A stretch of 64,000 nucleotides of DNA. It comes from Methanosarcina barkeri 3 (GTDB lineage Archaea > Halobacteriota > Methanosarcinia > Methanosarcinales > Methanosarcinaceae). Where the stretch lies: contig NZ_CP009517.1 in NCBI RefSeq assembly GCF_000970305.1, positions 2,604,001 to 2,668,000 on the forward strand, written 5' to 3'. The position numbers and the translations under genes were made by a program. This document shows positions 39,757 to 50,187 of this stretch, one piece after another. How positions within the stretch are numbered: the first letter of the stretch is position 1; each line of letters begins with the position of its first letter. Below the pieces are notes generated by a model that saw only the letters and a list, made by a program, of their open reading frames with translations, had not been told where the DNA came from and did not search any database.

Positions 39757-40221
39757 CTAGCCGAAAATATTCATCACTCGGGCGCCTTCAAGCCTTGACA
39801 TCTCGACTTCGGAACTTTCAAGCACATTTTTTCTGACTCTTATTGGGGCTCCAACACGCAAGGCAAGGGCAATGCAGTCGCTTGGCCTTGCGTCAAACTG
39901 CATGATACTGTTATCCTTTCTTATCAGGAGCCTGGCATAATAGATTTTATCCACTTTTTCATCAATCAAGGCTCCCTCGATTTTTATATCGAGCCTGTCG
40001 AAAATATTGAGCATAAGGTCATGAGCCAGAGGTCTGGGCGGAGAAACCTTTTTAATTACGTTTCCTATTGAGAGAGCTTCGAGATGCCCGATGTATATAG
40101 GTAGCATATTTCCCTGCAAATCTTCAAGAAGCACTATAGGAGTCGGGTCTGTAAAAACATCGACTATATAGACATCCTTGACTCGAATTTCCTCAAAATC
40201 CTCATAACTGTCGATGTCCAT
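39757..40221 (-). CDS. Bifunctional nuclease family protein (DUF151)
   Basis: 154 residues. PIVLLEDLQGNMLPIYIGHLEA and FDARPSDCIALALRVGAPIRV are the conserved blocks of DUF151, for which DNase/RNase activity has been reported in a plant member. It is a soluble protein with an acidic N-terminus. Physiological role in archaea unknown. Confidence 0.87.
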   Translation of the reverse strand: MDIDSYEDFEEIRVKDVYIVDVFTDPTPIVLLEDLQGNMLPIYIGHLEALSIGNVIKKVSPPRPLAHDLMLNIFDRLDIKIEGALIDEKVDKIYYARLLIRKDNSIMQFDARPSDCIALALRVGAPIRVRKNVLESSEVEMSRLEGARVMNIFG

Positions 40222-40545
40222 ATTTATTAGATGATTTTAAACTTATTAATACTTAATTTAATTTTTTAAAATATATAAAAAACACTACTTGAAGATCGAA
40301 ATTGGCTTCTTTTATCAGAACTTTCAGCCTGGTTTTTGCTTCAAGGAAATAATTAGAGAAGTTCAGGGTAGAACTATTATAAGTTAAAGGTAAAACTGTC
40401 ATAAGTTAAGGGTAGAACTATCAGAAATTCAGAGTAGAATTATTAAAAATTCAGAGTAGAATTATTAAAAATTCAGAGTAGAATTATTAAAAATTCAGAG
40501 TAGAATTATTAAAAATTCAGAGTAGAATTATTCTTACCAGAGTTT
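40222..40545. repeat. Intergenic region with 22-base tandem repeat
   Basis: 40417-40533 has five near-identical units of ATTCAGAGTAGAATTATTAA followed by AA. It lies directly after the pcm stop. No gene. Confidence 0.85.
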
Positions 40546-41355
<810 letters not shown>

Positions 41356-41896
41356 CCCTTACCTTGATTTTATTAATGAAAAGACGTTTATTTCCCACTC
41401 TTTCTTCTGCTCCTACAACAAATTCATAATCACCAGGCACACGTTTTTCAAGAACCTCGGTTTTTTCAGTCCCTTCCTGTGCGGAAAATTTTACGGTTAC
41501 TTCATCAATGGCTCTGCCCCAGATTGCCTCGGTATCTTCTGCCCGGGCAATCTGGACCCGTTTTCCTCCTGCATCAAGAGCAGTAATCAGGATAGGTATA
41601 ACTACTCCTGTTTCTTCATCGTCTATAACCAGCTCATCGTCTACTTGAAGGATAGTCTCTGAGTCAAGTTCAGTCCTGTAGGTATTTGTGACATCCATTT
41701 TGCTGATTATCACTTTCAAACTGACGGATTTGGGGGTTTTAAGCTTCACTGCATGAACCTGCCCGCATTCCAGACAGCGAACAAGCGGACTCTGGCCCTC
41801 TTTCAGAACCTCATGCCCTATCTCTTCATCAGGAGAGCATGAGGGGCACTCAACTTCAATTTCTCTTGTCATGGTATAATCAATAGATGGATTCAA

Positions 41897-42288
41897 GATA
41901 CTAAATACTTAACTTCTCCGGCGACATTTTCCCAGGAGATAAATTTTTTAATATTTTCTGGTTCTTTTTGAATTTTAAAAGAATGATAAAAAACAGGATA
42001 GAACGTCATCCGAGTTTATTAAACTCTTCTCCTTATTTCAGAAACAGCGATCTATCCGAATTTTCATCAATACAAAAACAGGAACTAATATATTGCCTTT
42101 GAATATCATTTCAAACTGATATATTGATTATTTTGTTTCCTTTTTCTATTAGAAAGAGTTTGTTTAATAAAAGTGACTACTCCCACAACTGAAGTTGCGA
42201 GCATCCTGTTTAAAGGTCTTGAAAATACATATTGAGGAAGTGCACACAGACGAAGGATTCTGAGGTGAGTGATTAAAGTGTGAAGATA
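41897..42288. other. Intergenic region, nothing recognised
   Basis: AT-rich sequence between minus-strand genes. No open frame with coding character, no clear repeat. Confidence 0.5.
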
Positions 42289-42567
42289 TTAAGGAAAAAT
42301 TAAATCGTTATTTCTTTTTTGTGATTCATTAAATTCCTCAATTAATTTGTCCTGCTTTTCTCTGTATATACTCAATTCTTCACTGATTTTTTTCTTTTCA
42401 TCTTCAAGATTTGAGGAAAATAGTAAACTCATGTCATATATCATCATTAAAAAACTTGAAAAGAGCAAATAAATTTTTCTTATGATTCTTTGAAGTCTTA
42501 GAGTATACACGTGGTGAGTGATGCATTCTAACCAGTTTTCAAAACTCACTCTGCGAATTCTCACCAC
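42289..42567 (-). CDS. Possible small coiled-coil protein
   Basis: 92 codons. The first half is basic and hydrophobic; the second (LEDEKKKISEELSIYREKQDK) is a heptad-like coiled coil. There is no clear ribosome site and no recognised family. It lies 18 bases after the secreted protein gene on the same strand and may be chance. Confidence 0.3.
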   Translation of the reverse strand: MVRIRRVSFENWLECITHHVYTLRLQRIIRKIYLLFSSFLMMIYDMSLLFSSNLEDEKKKISEELSIYREKQDKLIEEFNESQKRNNDLIFP

Positions 42568-42585
42568 GCAAGTACACTTATATCA

Positions 42586-43632
42586 TTATAAACGGTTGAT
42601 GACCGACAATAGTAAAATCCCTAAAATAACCATTATTGAAGTAAATCCAGAAGTTTGGTTGGTTGTCCCATTAATTTTTTGTTTTGTTTTATTATCTTTA
42701 ATTGTAAGATTTCCATCTTTGTTGATATCGGTCTCATTTTTGCTTAGATCTATATAATTTCCGTCTTTGTCTTTGATAGCAACAGTTTCGTCATCTACGT
42801 CTGATTCATTGGCTGGTGCTAAGTCATCCGTTATGCGTATGAAAGTAAAAACTACAGGTACATCACTGATGCCTTTCTTTTTAAAGTGCTCATCTATTAC
42901 TTGATATATTTCATCAATTACTGATTCATTCACTTTCTCTGCAGTGGATTCCTCGAAACCTACTATTAAATATCCATGTATGTCGGCTCCAAAACTATTA
43001 ACTGGGCCGCCGAATCTAGTCAAATATGGATTAATTCCTGCAGGTCTAGAACTAGAACGACTATACTCAGTAAGTAAATCTACCCATTCACTTTTTTCTT
43101 CTTCCTGGTGAATTTCAGGCATTGTCCCTCGAGCAGTTATAAATCCTGGAAACAACTTTTTAGCTTCTTCAAAAGATTCAGGACCATAATCTGATAACGA
43201 AAGATCTTCTTTGACTTGTGCCCACATAAAGACCACAGGTATGTCACTTATACCCTCTTGCTGTTCGCAATAATTAGTAATATTTTGATAGATATTGTTA
43301 ATTCTGGAATCATTGATTTCTTCTTTATACGCAGGACTTAATTCAATTATTATTATTTTATTGTTGGTGGCAACGCTATCTATAGAGTTGTCAAGCTCTG
43401 AATATAATGGTCCCATAAGGGTGAGATTTAGCCAGCAATTAGCAATTGAATTTTCCCACGCTTGGTCAACTGTTTCAGGTAAGATTCCTCTGTATGCTAT
43501 GAATGAGGAGTCATTTGCAAGTTCTTGTATAGAAGGATCAGAGAGTCCATTATATTTAGAATCATTCAATTTACTATCACCTGCGCTTACAGAACAGGAT
43601 AATGATGCGCAAAGAAATAACATAAGTATCAA
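42586..43632 (-). CDS. Secreted two-domain protein, paralogue of the neighbour
   Basis: At least 348 residues. Signal peptide (ILMLFLCASLSCSVSAG); two copies of an alpha/beta domain, each ending GISDIPVVF or GISDVPVVF (about 165 and 265); a C-terminal hydrophobic tail after TSGF (SIMVILGILLLSVINRL) that resembles a sorting signal. The TTG at 43632 gives a signal without the usual basic start. The frame continues upstream (KKSKTGKILTLKL) without ATG, GTG or TTG. Family unknown. It is related to the protein at 44328-45443. Confidence 0.7.
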   Translation of the reverse strand: MILMLFLCASLSCSVSAGDSKLNDSKYNGLSDPSIQELANDSSFIAYRGILPETVDQAWENSIANCWLNLTLMGPLYSELDNSIDSVATNNKIIIIELSPAYKEEINDSRINNIYQNITNYCEQQEGISDIPVVFMWAQVKEDLSLSDYGPESFEEAKKLFPGFITARGTMPEIHQEEEKSEWVDLLTEYSRSSSRPAGINPYLTRFGGPVNSFGADIHGYLIVGFEESTAEKVNESVIDEIYQVIDEHFKKKGISDVPVVFTFIRITDDLAPANESDVDDETVAIKDKDGNYIDLSKNETDINKDGNLTIKDNKTKQKINGTTNQTSGFTSIMVILGILLLSVINRL

Positions 43633-44327
43633 TAATTTAAGCGTTAAGATTTTGCCAGTTTTGCTTTTCTTAAGTATGATATCAACCCCAAGTTATGTTT
43701 TATCCAAACTCTACGGCGACTAATTATTATATAATGAGACAAGCAATAATAAAGTATATCCATAAGTTTTTGACTTATTTTTGCTTTTGGAGAGACTTCA
43801 TCTTATGTTAGCATGCAAATGATTGCATCCACTACTCAGTTTATTCAATATAGTTAAATTAAAACCTTAACTCAACTTTTCACGTGAAAATCAACTAAAT
43901 AATTCATTCTTCATATTAATGGGTTCAAATCTTAACTTGTTCTGTTAGATCTCGACAATGATTAATAGAAAAATTTGGAATTTATTTCGAATTTCCTGTT
44001 GGAAACCGAAAATATGAAAGTCTTATTTAAGTGAAACAATAATAAATATAGACTTTTTTGCCTATATATTGTTTAATTCTGACTATACTGGTGTAATCAA
44101 TTAAAGAGTTTGAAGGACGAGAACTTAACATTATTGTGCATGCACCTGAATAAATTGCTTTAACCTAGGAAATCTAAAAAATTAGATTTGGTGTTTTGTT
44201 GAGGTTGACGGGCTGTATCCCACCATTAAACTGACGGCGATTAGCCCTTCTTTTTCCTCAAGAGACTGAAAACAAACAAGCAAAAAGACATTATGCCATT
44301 CAGCTGTCTGGCAATCAAAGTCCTGTA
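43633..44327. other. Intergenic region carrying conserved element copy 1
   Basis: Contains the ~233-base element at 44017-44249 and short AT-rich flanks. No gene seen. Confidence 0.7.
44017..44249 (+). ncRNA. Conserved noncoding element, copy 1 (candidate RNA)
   Basis: About 85-90% identical over ~233 bases to 45707-45940, though neither encodes a protein. Shared parts on the plus strand: a TATA-like CCTATATATTG (44061), the palindrome GTGCATGCAC (about 44136), an AAATCTAA/TTAGATTT hairpin (44170-44189) and a closing hairpin GGGCT/AGCCC with ATC/GAT (44210-44247), then TTCTTTTT. This reads as promoter, ~160-base RNA and terminator. Strand is inferred. Family not recognised. Confidence 0.5.
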
Positions 44328-45443
44328 TTACTTCTTCCTGAACTTCCATCCACCATACAGGCAGATAAAGTTTCCTAATAATCCAAAACCCGGAGTAACT
44401 TTCTTATCACTCGATTTATTTCCATTTGAGTTAGTGGTTAAATTTCCGTTTGAGTTAGTGGTTAAATTTCCATTTGAGTTAGTGGTTAAATTTCCGTTTG
44501 AGTTCGTGGTTAAATTTCCATTTGAATTCGCTATTACATCAGTATAGTTTCCCACACTTTGAAAAGCAACAGGGACATCGGTCACATTTAGTTTTCTTGC
44601 TTCTCCATCAATTATTGGATAAATTTCTTTAGAAATAGTCATCTTTTCTTCACTTGATATATTTTCGGGAATCCCAACTTGCAGCCTAGTTAACTCTAAT
44701 CCAAATGATCTAAGCTGACCTTTATCCATATATGCATCTATTTTTTCACCAACGCGCTTATAAACCAAATCCAATTTATTCGCCCATACATTGTACTCAT
44801 TCTCATCTTTAAACAGAGGAATAGTTCCATAATTTGCAATATCTCCACCTTTGTAGATGGGTTCATGTCTTTGTTTCATGTACTCTTCGATAAAATATAT
44901 TTTCGATTCAGAAAGGTCCTTTACATCTGGGCTTAGTGGAACATCCGCCTTAAAATAAGTACCATACCCGAACTCTACAGGGATATCCTGTATGCCCATC
45001 TCTTTTGCAGAATTATCAATTAAAGAGTATATCTCATTCATCAACGATTTATCAACATTACCATATTTGAATAAAATCACAAAGTATCCCTTTGCATTAG
45101 CTCCACATGTTACTACCTGCCCATGAGGATACATGTATTTAGAGGCAATAGTACCTTTTATTTTATTACTAAGTTCTTCAAGAGTAGAGTTCCAGCTTTT
45201 CTTTTGTTCCACAGTTTCCAGTACAGGAAGTTTGCCATATCTGGTAATTACGGTGTTTCCGTACGAGTTTAAGCCCCAAAATTCGTGATAATAGTCAAAA
45301 TTTACATTGCTCACTTCAGAATCCAAATAATCACCCGACTGGAATGATTTATTATCAGTTGAATTTATTCCGAAAGCAGTACCTGTAGAACAACAAAAAA
45401 TCAAAATAACTGATAATATGAAGAGAATTTCTCGCATTGCCAT
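44328..45443 (-). CDS. Secreted protein with PGF-type sorting tail and NSNGNLTT repeats
   Basis: 371 residues from ATG 45443, which follows GGAAGGT. Signal peptide (ILFILSVILIFCCSTGTAFG). Two alpha/beta domains end MGIQDIPVEF and LNVTDVPVAF, as in the neighbouring paralogue. Then five tandem eight-residue repeats NSNGNLTT, each with an N-glycosylation sequon. The C-terminus is TPGFGLLGNF, a short hydrophobic run and WKFRKK, a PGF-type archaeosortase signal. It is probably anchored to the cell surface. A frame extension to 45491 exists but lacks a ribosome site. Confidence 0.8.
   Translation of the reverse strand: MAMREILFILSVILIFCCSTGTAFGINSTDNKSFQSGDYLDSEVSNVNFDYYHEFWGLNSYGNTVITRYGKLPVLETVEQKKSWNSTLEELSNKIKGTIASKYMYPHGQVVTCGANAKGYFVILFKYGNVDKSLMNEIYSLIDNSAKEMGIQDIPVEFGYGTYFKADVPLSPDVKDLSESKIYFIEEYMKQRHEPIYKGGDIANYGTIPLFKDENEYNVWANKLDLVYKRVGEKIDAYMDKGQLRSFGLELTRLQVGIPENISSEEKMTISKEIYPIIDGEARKLNVTDVPVAFQSVGNYTDVIANSNGNLTTNSNGNLTTNSNGNLTTNSNGNLTTNSNGNKSSDKKVTPGFGLLGNFICLYGGWKFRKK
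44427..44545 (-). repeat. 24-base tandem repeat within the surface-protein gene
   Basis: About five units of GAGTTAGTGGTTAAATTTCC (plus-strand reading, 24-base period) encode NSNGNLTT. Units differ by few bases, so copy number may vary between strains. Confidence 0.9.
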
Positions 45444-45491
45444 ATAAACCTTCCAAAGCAAGTATAGAGTTCGTATGAACCGGGAAAGCAC

Positions 45492-46189
45492 ATTTGAACT
45501 CCATAAACTTCTCTTTCTTAACTCCTTATAAGTTTTATGTCCACCCTCTCTAACAATGCAATTTTCAAGCGGATTTTGAGTCTGGATTAATTTCCAATAT
45601 TTTTATTGTTTAATGATTTGGCCATGAATTATTTATTTGAGTATTATGCCTTAATTCATATTCAAAAATGAGTATAAAATAAAAAATTACTCAATCTTAA
45701 TGTATTAAAGTCTTATTTAAGTCAGTAAATGATAAATATAGACTTTTTTGCCTATAGATTGTTTAATTTTGACTATATTGGTGTAATCAATTAAAGAGTT
45801 CGAAGGACGAGAATTTACCGTTATTGTGCATGCACCTGAGTAAAATTGCTTTAACCTAGAAAATCTAAAAATTTAGATTTGGTGTTTTGTTGAGGTTGAC
45901 GGGCTGTATCCCACCATTAAAATAACGGGGATTAGCCCTTATTGTTATTAAAATTTTATTGTTTTGCATGATTTGAAAATGGAACTGGAAACCAGAGAAT
46001 AGTAAAAAGTTTCTAAAACCATCAGTATTAACCTCCCTGAGAAAGATATTGTATATTAGCTCAAAGCTTTAGAAATTTTTTGTATTTTATATATTGAAAG
46101 GTCATTAAAATACACAAACAAAAGGTAGATACAGAATTATAACGCTTAACTATATTAATATATACTACAATTATCTTGGGTGTGATAAT
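45492..46189. other. Intergenic region carrying conserved element copy 2
   Basis: Contains the element at 45707-45940 and the promoter of the gene at 46190 (TTAATATATACTAC about 25-35 bases before its ATG). Confidence 0.6.
45707..45940 (+). ncRNA. Conserved noncoding element, copy 2 (candidate RNA)
   Basis: Partner of 44017-44249. The hairpin at 45861-45880 is AAATCTAAA/TTTAGATTT. The terminal hairpin has more pairs here (GGGCT..ATCCC with GGGAT..AGCCC). The TATA-like box has changed to CCTATAGATTG. It stands ~260 bases before the start of the surface-protein gene, as copy 1 stands ~390 before its paralogue. Confidence 0.5.
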
Positions 46190-46594
46190 ATGGTAAAATT
46201 AGATGAAAAGATGAAGACTGCATTTTCGAAGGTAAAGATTTTTCCCGTAGCTACGGCCTCAAAAGAAGGAGTTCCTAACGTAGTGCCTATAGGATTCTGC
46301 CAGCTTGTGGATGATGAAACAATCTGGATTGCAGACAATTTTATGCTTAAGTCCCTGGAAAATCTAAAAGAGAATCCAAATATTGCAGTTTACGTTTGGG
46401 GCCCTGATACAGGCGGCTGTTTCCAGATAAAAGGTAAAGCTGATATTATTGATTCAGGGGAAAAGTTTGAAAAAATGAAAGAAATCGTGCATACAGCAAA
46501 ACCTGGGCTTCCTGCAAAAACTCTCATCGAAGTCAAGATTACAGAGGTCTTCCAGTGTGCTCCCGGCCCGGATGCAGGAAAGAAACTACTCTGA
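46190..46594 (+). CDS. Pyridoxamine 5'-phosphate oxidase-like flavoprotein
   Basis: 134 residues. FPVATASKEGVPNVVPIGF, IWIADNFMLKSLENLKENP and QIKGKADII form the split-barrel flavin-binding fold. A small FMN or F420-linked reductase or a flavin store is likely; substrate unknown. A GTGTGATAAT leader precedes the ATG. Confidence 0.85.
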   Translation: MVKLDEKMKTAFSKVKIFPVATASKEGVPNVVPIGFCQLVDDETIWIADNFMLKSLENLKENPNIAVYVWGPDTGGCFQIKGKADIIDSGEKFEKMKEIVHTAKPGLPAKTLIEVKITEVFQCAPGPDAGKKLL

Positions 46595-46986
46595 TAAAAA
46601 CTCAAGTTATTCTCTGTAGAAACCTGATTTGAGATTACTATAAGGTCCTGTATAGTCTTCGGGAAATCAACATATTATAAGTACGCAACTGGCTAAAAAT
46701 AGAATAAGTTCTCGAAGACTTTACATCTACCTACATATTGTCAGGCTATATATCGATGTGCTGATCATAGAAGAAGAATGATGCAATTTGAACTTAAACC
46801 TGATAATGGTTAAGATTATGTATATGAAATCTCTAATTCTCAGACAAAAAAGACTTTAAGAGAGTACAAAAAACTATCTCTATAGATTCTTCCTATAATT
46901 CTTTTTATACATTTCCGTGTATTGTGTCCTATAATTTCTGTGTATTGTATCCTATAATTACTTAAAAACATGAGGAGTTAAAAAGA
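46595..46986. other. Intergenic region
   Basis: AT-rich. A 24-base near-repeat (CCGTGTATTGTGTCCTATAA and TCTGTGTATTGTATCCTATA) occurs at 46914-46960 just before the next gene. Nothing else seen. Confidence 0.5.
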
Positions 46987-47256
46987 ATGGTAGATAACAA
47001 GTCTGAACATTCTAGACCTCTAGATCCCAATACTCTCAACTATTTAAGAATAAAGATGCTAGAACGAATAAGGCATGCAGTTGACGAAGGGTTTGTAAAT
47101 ACTTCTGATTCTCATTTACTCGAAGTTGTGACTGATCTCAGGACCTTGCTTGAAGATGTAGAAACTGAAATGACTAACAGAGGCATGAAGTTAAAAAAAC
47201 TGAGCTCAAAACCTTCAGCTAGACCAGGTAAAATGCAGAAACTTATGCATCAGTAA
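46987..47256 (+). CDS. Small helical hypothetical protein
   Basis: 89 residues with GAGGAG before the ATG. Mostly helical and charged (LNYLRIKMLERIRHAVDEGF, LLEVVTDLRTLLEDVETEM) with a basic, Pro/Ser-containing tail. No known motif. Good ribosome site and composition make it a likely real gene. Confidence 0.65.
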   Translation: MVDNKSEHSRPLDPNTLNYLRIKMLERIRHAVDEGFVNTSDSHLLEVVTDLRTLLEDVETEMTNRGMKLKKLSSKPSARPGKMQKLMHQ

Positions 47257-47480
47257 AAACAATGAATTTGGATTTTGTGTTAAAAATAATAAGAAGTTAA
47301 TTTGAGTTTAGATAACTTTCGGGACATACTATTTTCCGAGTTTTTGATTTATTATTGCCAACTGCCAGTAAAATTGATGTTAAATTTTAGCAATCCCAGA
47401 AGATACTAAAAAATTTCCTTAAAAGGCATCAGGTGGACTTTGCTATCAAAAGTTTTATTATAACGGAATGCATTGTATAA

Positions 47481-47516
47481 CATCTCATAATTGAGATGCA
47501 TCTCAAAATTAAGATG
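47481..47516 (+). promoter_or_regulatory. Two abutting 18-bp palindromes before ribK (putative RbkR operator)
   Basis: CATCTCATAATTGAGATG (47481-47498) and CATCTCAAAATTAAGATG (47499-47516) lie directly next to each other. At their junction they share the perfect palindrome TTGAGATGCATCTCAA (47491-47506). They end ten bases before the GTG start. Archaeal RbkR proteins (HTH plus riboflavin kinase) are known to bind palindromes upstream of riboflavin genes; the assignment here is by position. Confidence 0.7.
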
Positions 47517-47526
47517 GGTGCCGACA

Positions 47527-48204
47527 GTGCCTGACATTGAATACCTCAAAAAACTCGCACTTATGGGAGCAGTAAATAAAACCATCAAGGTCTCATCGAG
47601 CGAGTTTCAAAAGCATACAGGAGCGAGCTCCAAAACTGCAGCAAGAAAGCTCAAACAGCTGGAAGAAGAAGGGCTGATTGAAAGGAAGATCGTTCCCGGT
47701 GGCCAGTTGATAACAATGACAGAAAAAGGGATTGAAGTTCTTAAGAACGAGTACGTCGATTATAGCAGGATCTTTTCTCCGGAATGCGAGATTCTCGAAC
47801 TTGAAGGAAAGGTGCTCAAGGGACTCGGCGAAGGTCAGTATTATGTAAATATACCCGGATACAGGAAGCAATTTGAAGAAAAATTGCATTTTGTACCTTT
47901 CCCTGGGACTCTGAACGTACAGCTTTCTGAAAGCAGTTCACCTCTTAGAAATCTTTTACGTGAAATGCCGGCTGTCCGGGTAGAAGGTTTCAATGACGGA
48001 GAACGTACATTCGGAGGCGGGAAATGTTATCCAGTTGTCATTGGTGGTATAGAGGCTGCTGTAGTCGCTCCAGAAAGAACACACTACCCATCGGATTTGA
48101 TTGAGATTATTGCACCTGTAAAGTTAAGAGACGCCCTGGGATTGAACGATGGGGACAGAGTTGTGGTGCAGTTAAAAAAACAGGGAATGGAGAACCAGAA
48201 ATGA
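47527..48204 (+). CDS. ribK: CTP-dependent riboflavin kinase with HTH domain (RbkR type)
   Basis: 225 residues from GTG 47527. The N-terminal winged helix (SSSEFQKHTGASSKTAARKLKQLEEEGLIER) is followed by the archaeal riboflavin kinase barrel: GLGEGQYYVNIPGYRKQ, PFPGTLNVQL, GGKCYPVVI and THYPSDLIEIIAP. The enzyme makes FMN with CTP. The fused HTH makes it a likely autoregulator, and a double palindrome lies just upstream. The stop overlaps the ribB start by 4 bases. Confidence 0.93.
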   Translation: MPDIEYLKKLALMGAVNKTIKVSSSEFQKHTGASSKTAARKLKQLEEEGLIERKIVPGGQLITMTEKGIEVLKNEYVDYSRIFSPECEILELEGKVLKGLGEGQYYVNIPGYRKQFEEKLHFVPFPGTLNVQLSESSSPLRNLLREMPAVRVEGFNDGERTFGGGKCYPVVIGGIEAAVVAPERTHYPSDLIEIIAPVKLRDALGLNDGDRVVVQLKKQGMENQK

Positions 48205-48941
48205 GCGGAAGTACGGTTTACGAATGTCTTACGTACAGAAATGAAAATATCAACCGGGCGCTGGAAGCCCTGAGGGCCGGAAAAATGATCCAGATTTACG
48301 ATTCGGACTCAAGGGAAGGAGAAACTGATCTTGTAATTCCTGCTAAAGCGGTTACTTTCAAAGATGTGAAATGGATGCGAAAAGATGCAGGCGGCCTTAT
48401 ATGTGTGGCTGTAGATCCTGTAGCATCAAAACAGCTCAGGCTGCCTTTTATGGCTGAACTTGTCAGGGAAGCCGGTAAAACCAGTGATGTGCTCGGGGAA
48501 ATTGTAGAAAAAGAAGGCGATCTTAAATATGATTCTCATTCTTCCTTTTCTCTCTGGGTCAATCACAGGGAGACCAGAACCGGCATTCCTGATAACGAAA
48601 GAGCCCTTACTATCCGGAAGATAGGAGAAATTACGGAAAAAAAGCTTTCAGGGGATGAAATTCATTTTGGGGACGAATTCAGAACCCCTGGGCACGTTGC
48701 ACTGCTAAGGGCTGCTGAAGGACTTCTGGATGACCGCAAAGGCCAGACCGAACTTTCAGTTGCTCTTGCCCGCATGGCAGGCATTACTCCTGCAATGGTA
48801 GTCTGTGAAATGCTTGACGATAATAATGGAAAAGCTCTCTCTAAAGAAGACTCAAAAGAATATGGTAAAGAACACGGATTGGTATTTTTGGAAGGGCAGG
48901 AAATAGTGGAAGCTTATATGAAATGGACAGGCTTGGAATAA
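48201..48941 (+). CDS. ribB: 3,4-dihydroxy-2-butanone 4-phosphate synthase
   Basis: 246 residues. DSDSREGETDLVIPAKAVT is the acidic metal loop, and GHVALLRAAEGLLDDRKGQTELSVALA carries the catalytic His/Glu region. It converts ribulose 5-phosphate into the four-carbon unit of riboflavin. ATGA overlap with ribK implies translational coupling. A two-gene ribK-ribB operon under one operator is likely. Confidence 0.94.
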   Translation: MSGSTVYECLTYRNENINRALEALRAGKMIQIYDSDSREGETDLVIPAKAVTFKDVKWMRKDAGGLICVAVDPVASKQLRLPFMAELVREAGKTSDVLGEIVEKEGDLKYDSHSSFSLWVNHRETRTGIPDNERALTIRKIGEITEKKLSGDEIHFGDEFRTPGHVALLRAAEGLLDDRKGQTELSVALARMAGITPAMVVCEMLDDNNGKALSKEDSKEYGKEHGLVFLEGQEIVEAYMKWTGLE

Positions 48942-49285
48942 AAATTCGTCTTCCGCTTTTCTTCAGTTTACTTTTTCATTTTACTTTCTTTATCTTAGTT
49001 TTTTCATTCTAGTTTTTCACACTACTTTTCACACTACTTTTCACATTACTTTCACACTACTTTCACACTACTTTCACACTACTTTTTCATACTACTTTTT
49101 TTCTTGTCTTATTTTTACCCTTTTTTTAAAAGGCAGAATTTTATATAAAAATAAATCAGTATATCATTGATAGCTTCTTGATAGTCTTCAACCAAATTAA
49201 TTCTCTCAGGATTGATATTCGTAATTGTTTTATTATCCGCCGCCTGTTTTCCGGCTTCGCACATTCGATGTAGGGAGTCAGATTT
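48942..49285. repeat. Intergenic region with 12-base tandem repeat
   Basis: 49013-49100 repeats ACTTTCACACTACTTTTCAC-type units about eight times. The rest is AT-rich leader to the CDF gene. Confidence 0.75.
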
Positions 49286-50182
49286 ATGTTACAGAAACTC
49301 AAAAAAGTACAGCAAGTTCTCATCTATGTACTATTTCTGAACCTTGCAGTTGCGTTTGCCAAAATAATTTACGGAACCTTGACCAGCACACTGAGCATGA
49401 CTGCAGACGGCTACCACTCTCTTTTTGATGGAGTTTCCAATATTATAGGATTGGCTGGGAGTTTCATCGGAGCCCGTCCGCCTGATCTCGGACATCCTTA
49501 TGGACACCGAAAATATGAAACCGTAGCCGCCATTTTTATCGCTTTACTTTTAGTCTTTGTAGGGATTGAGATATGCCTGAACGCTCTTAATCGTTTCTTT
49601 ACCCCAAACGTGCCAGAAGTCACAGCTATAAGTTTTCTCATAATTCTCGGAACGATGTGTATTAACTATCTGGTAACACGGTACGAATATAAACAGGGTG
49701 AACTTCTCAGAAGCCAGGTGCTTATAGCAGACTCCATGCACACAAAAAGTGACATTTATGTCTCCCTCTCGGTTATAGTAAGTCTGGCTGCCGTCAAGCT
49801 TGGTTTCTCCCTTATGGACCCTTTAATAGCCGTAGTAATTGCTTTTTTCATTTTTAGGGCAGGATACAGGATTATTAAAGAAGGTTCAAGGGCCCTTCTT
49901 GATATGTCCAGAATTGAAGAGAAAGAAATTTGTGACCTGGTCATGGGAGTTGAAGGAGTAAAGGGCTGCCATAAAATCCGAACTCGTGGGAGCATGGGAG
50001 ATATCAAGATTGATATGCACCTGCTTGTCCAGTCGGATATGCCACTTGAGGATGCACACCTTGTCGCTCATAAAGTCAGCAAAAAGCTGAAGGGTGAATA
50101 CAAAGATGTCTCTGATGTGGTTGTACATCTTGAACCCTCCATCCAGCGACCCCAAGGATCAAATAGCAAAAAAACCAGTTAA
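49286..50182 (+). CDS. Cation diffusion facilitator (CDF) family transporter
   Basis: 298 residues, six membrane helices and a cytoplasmic C-terminal domain. Metal sites: [12 protein letters not shown] (helix II) and [12 protein letters not shown] (helix V), H-x3-D types usually linked to zinc or iron/manganese export. DGYHS in place of DAxHs is a known variant. The C-terminal dimer domain includes [21 protein letters not shown]. The aroC ATG is only 5 bases downstream, so the two are probably cotranscribed though unrelated. Confidence 0.9.
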   Translation: MLQKLKKVQQVLIYVLFLNLAVAFAKIIYGTLTSTLSMTADGYHSLFDGVSNIIGLAGSFIGARPPDLGHPYGHRKYETVAAIFIALLLVFVGIEICLNALNRFFTPNVPEVTAISFLIILGTMCINYLVTRYEYKQGELLRSQVLIADSMHTKSDIYVSLSVIVSLAAVKLGFSLMDPLIAVVIAFFIFRAGYRIIKEGSRALLDMSRIEEKEICDLVMGVEGVKGCHKIRTRGSMGDIKIDMHLLVQSDMPLEDAHLVAHKVSKKLKGEYKDVSDVVVHLEPSIQRPQGSNSKKTS

Positions 50183-50187
50183 GATGC

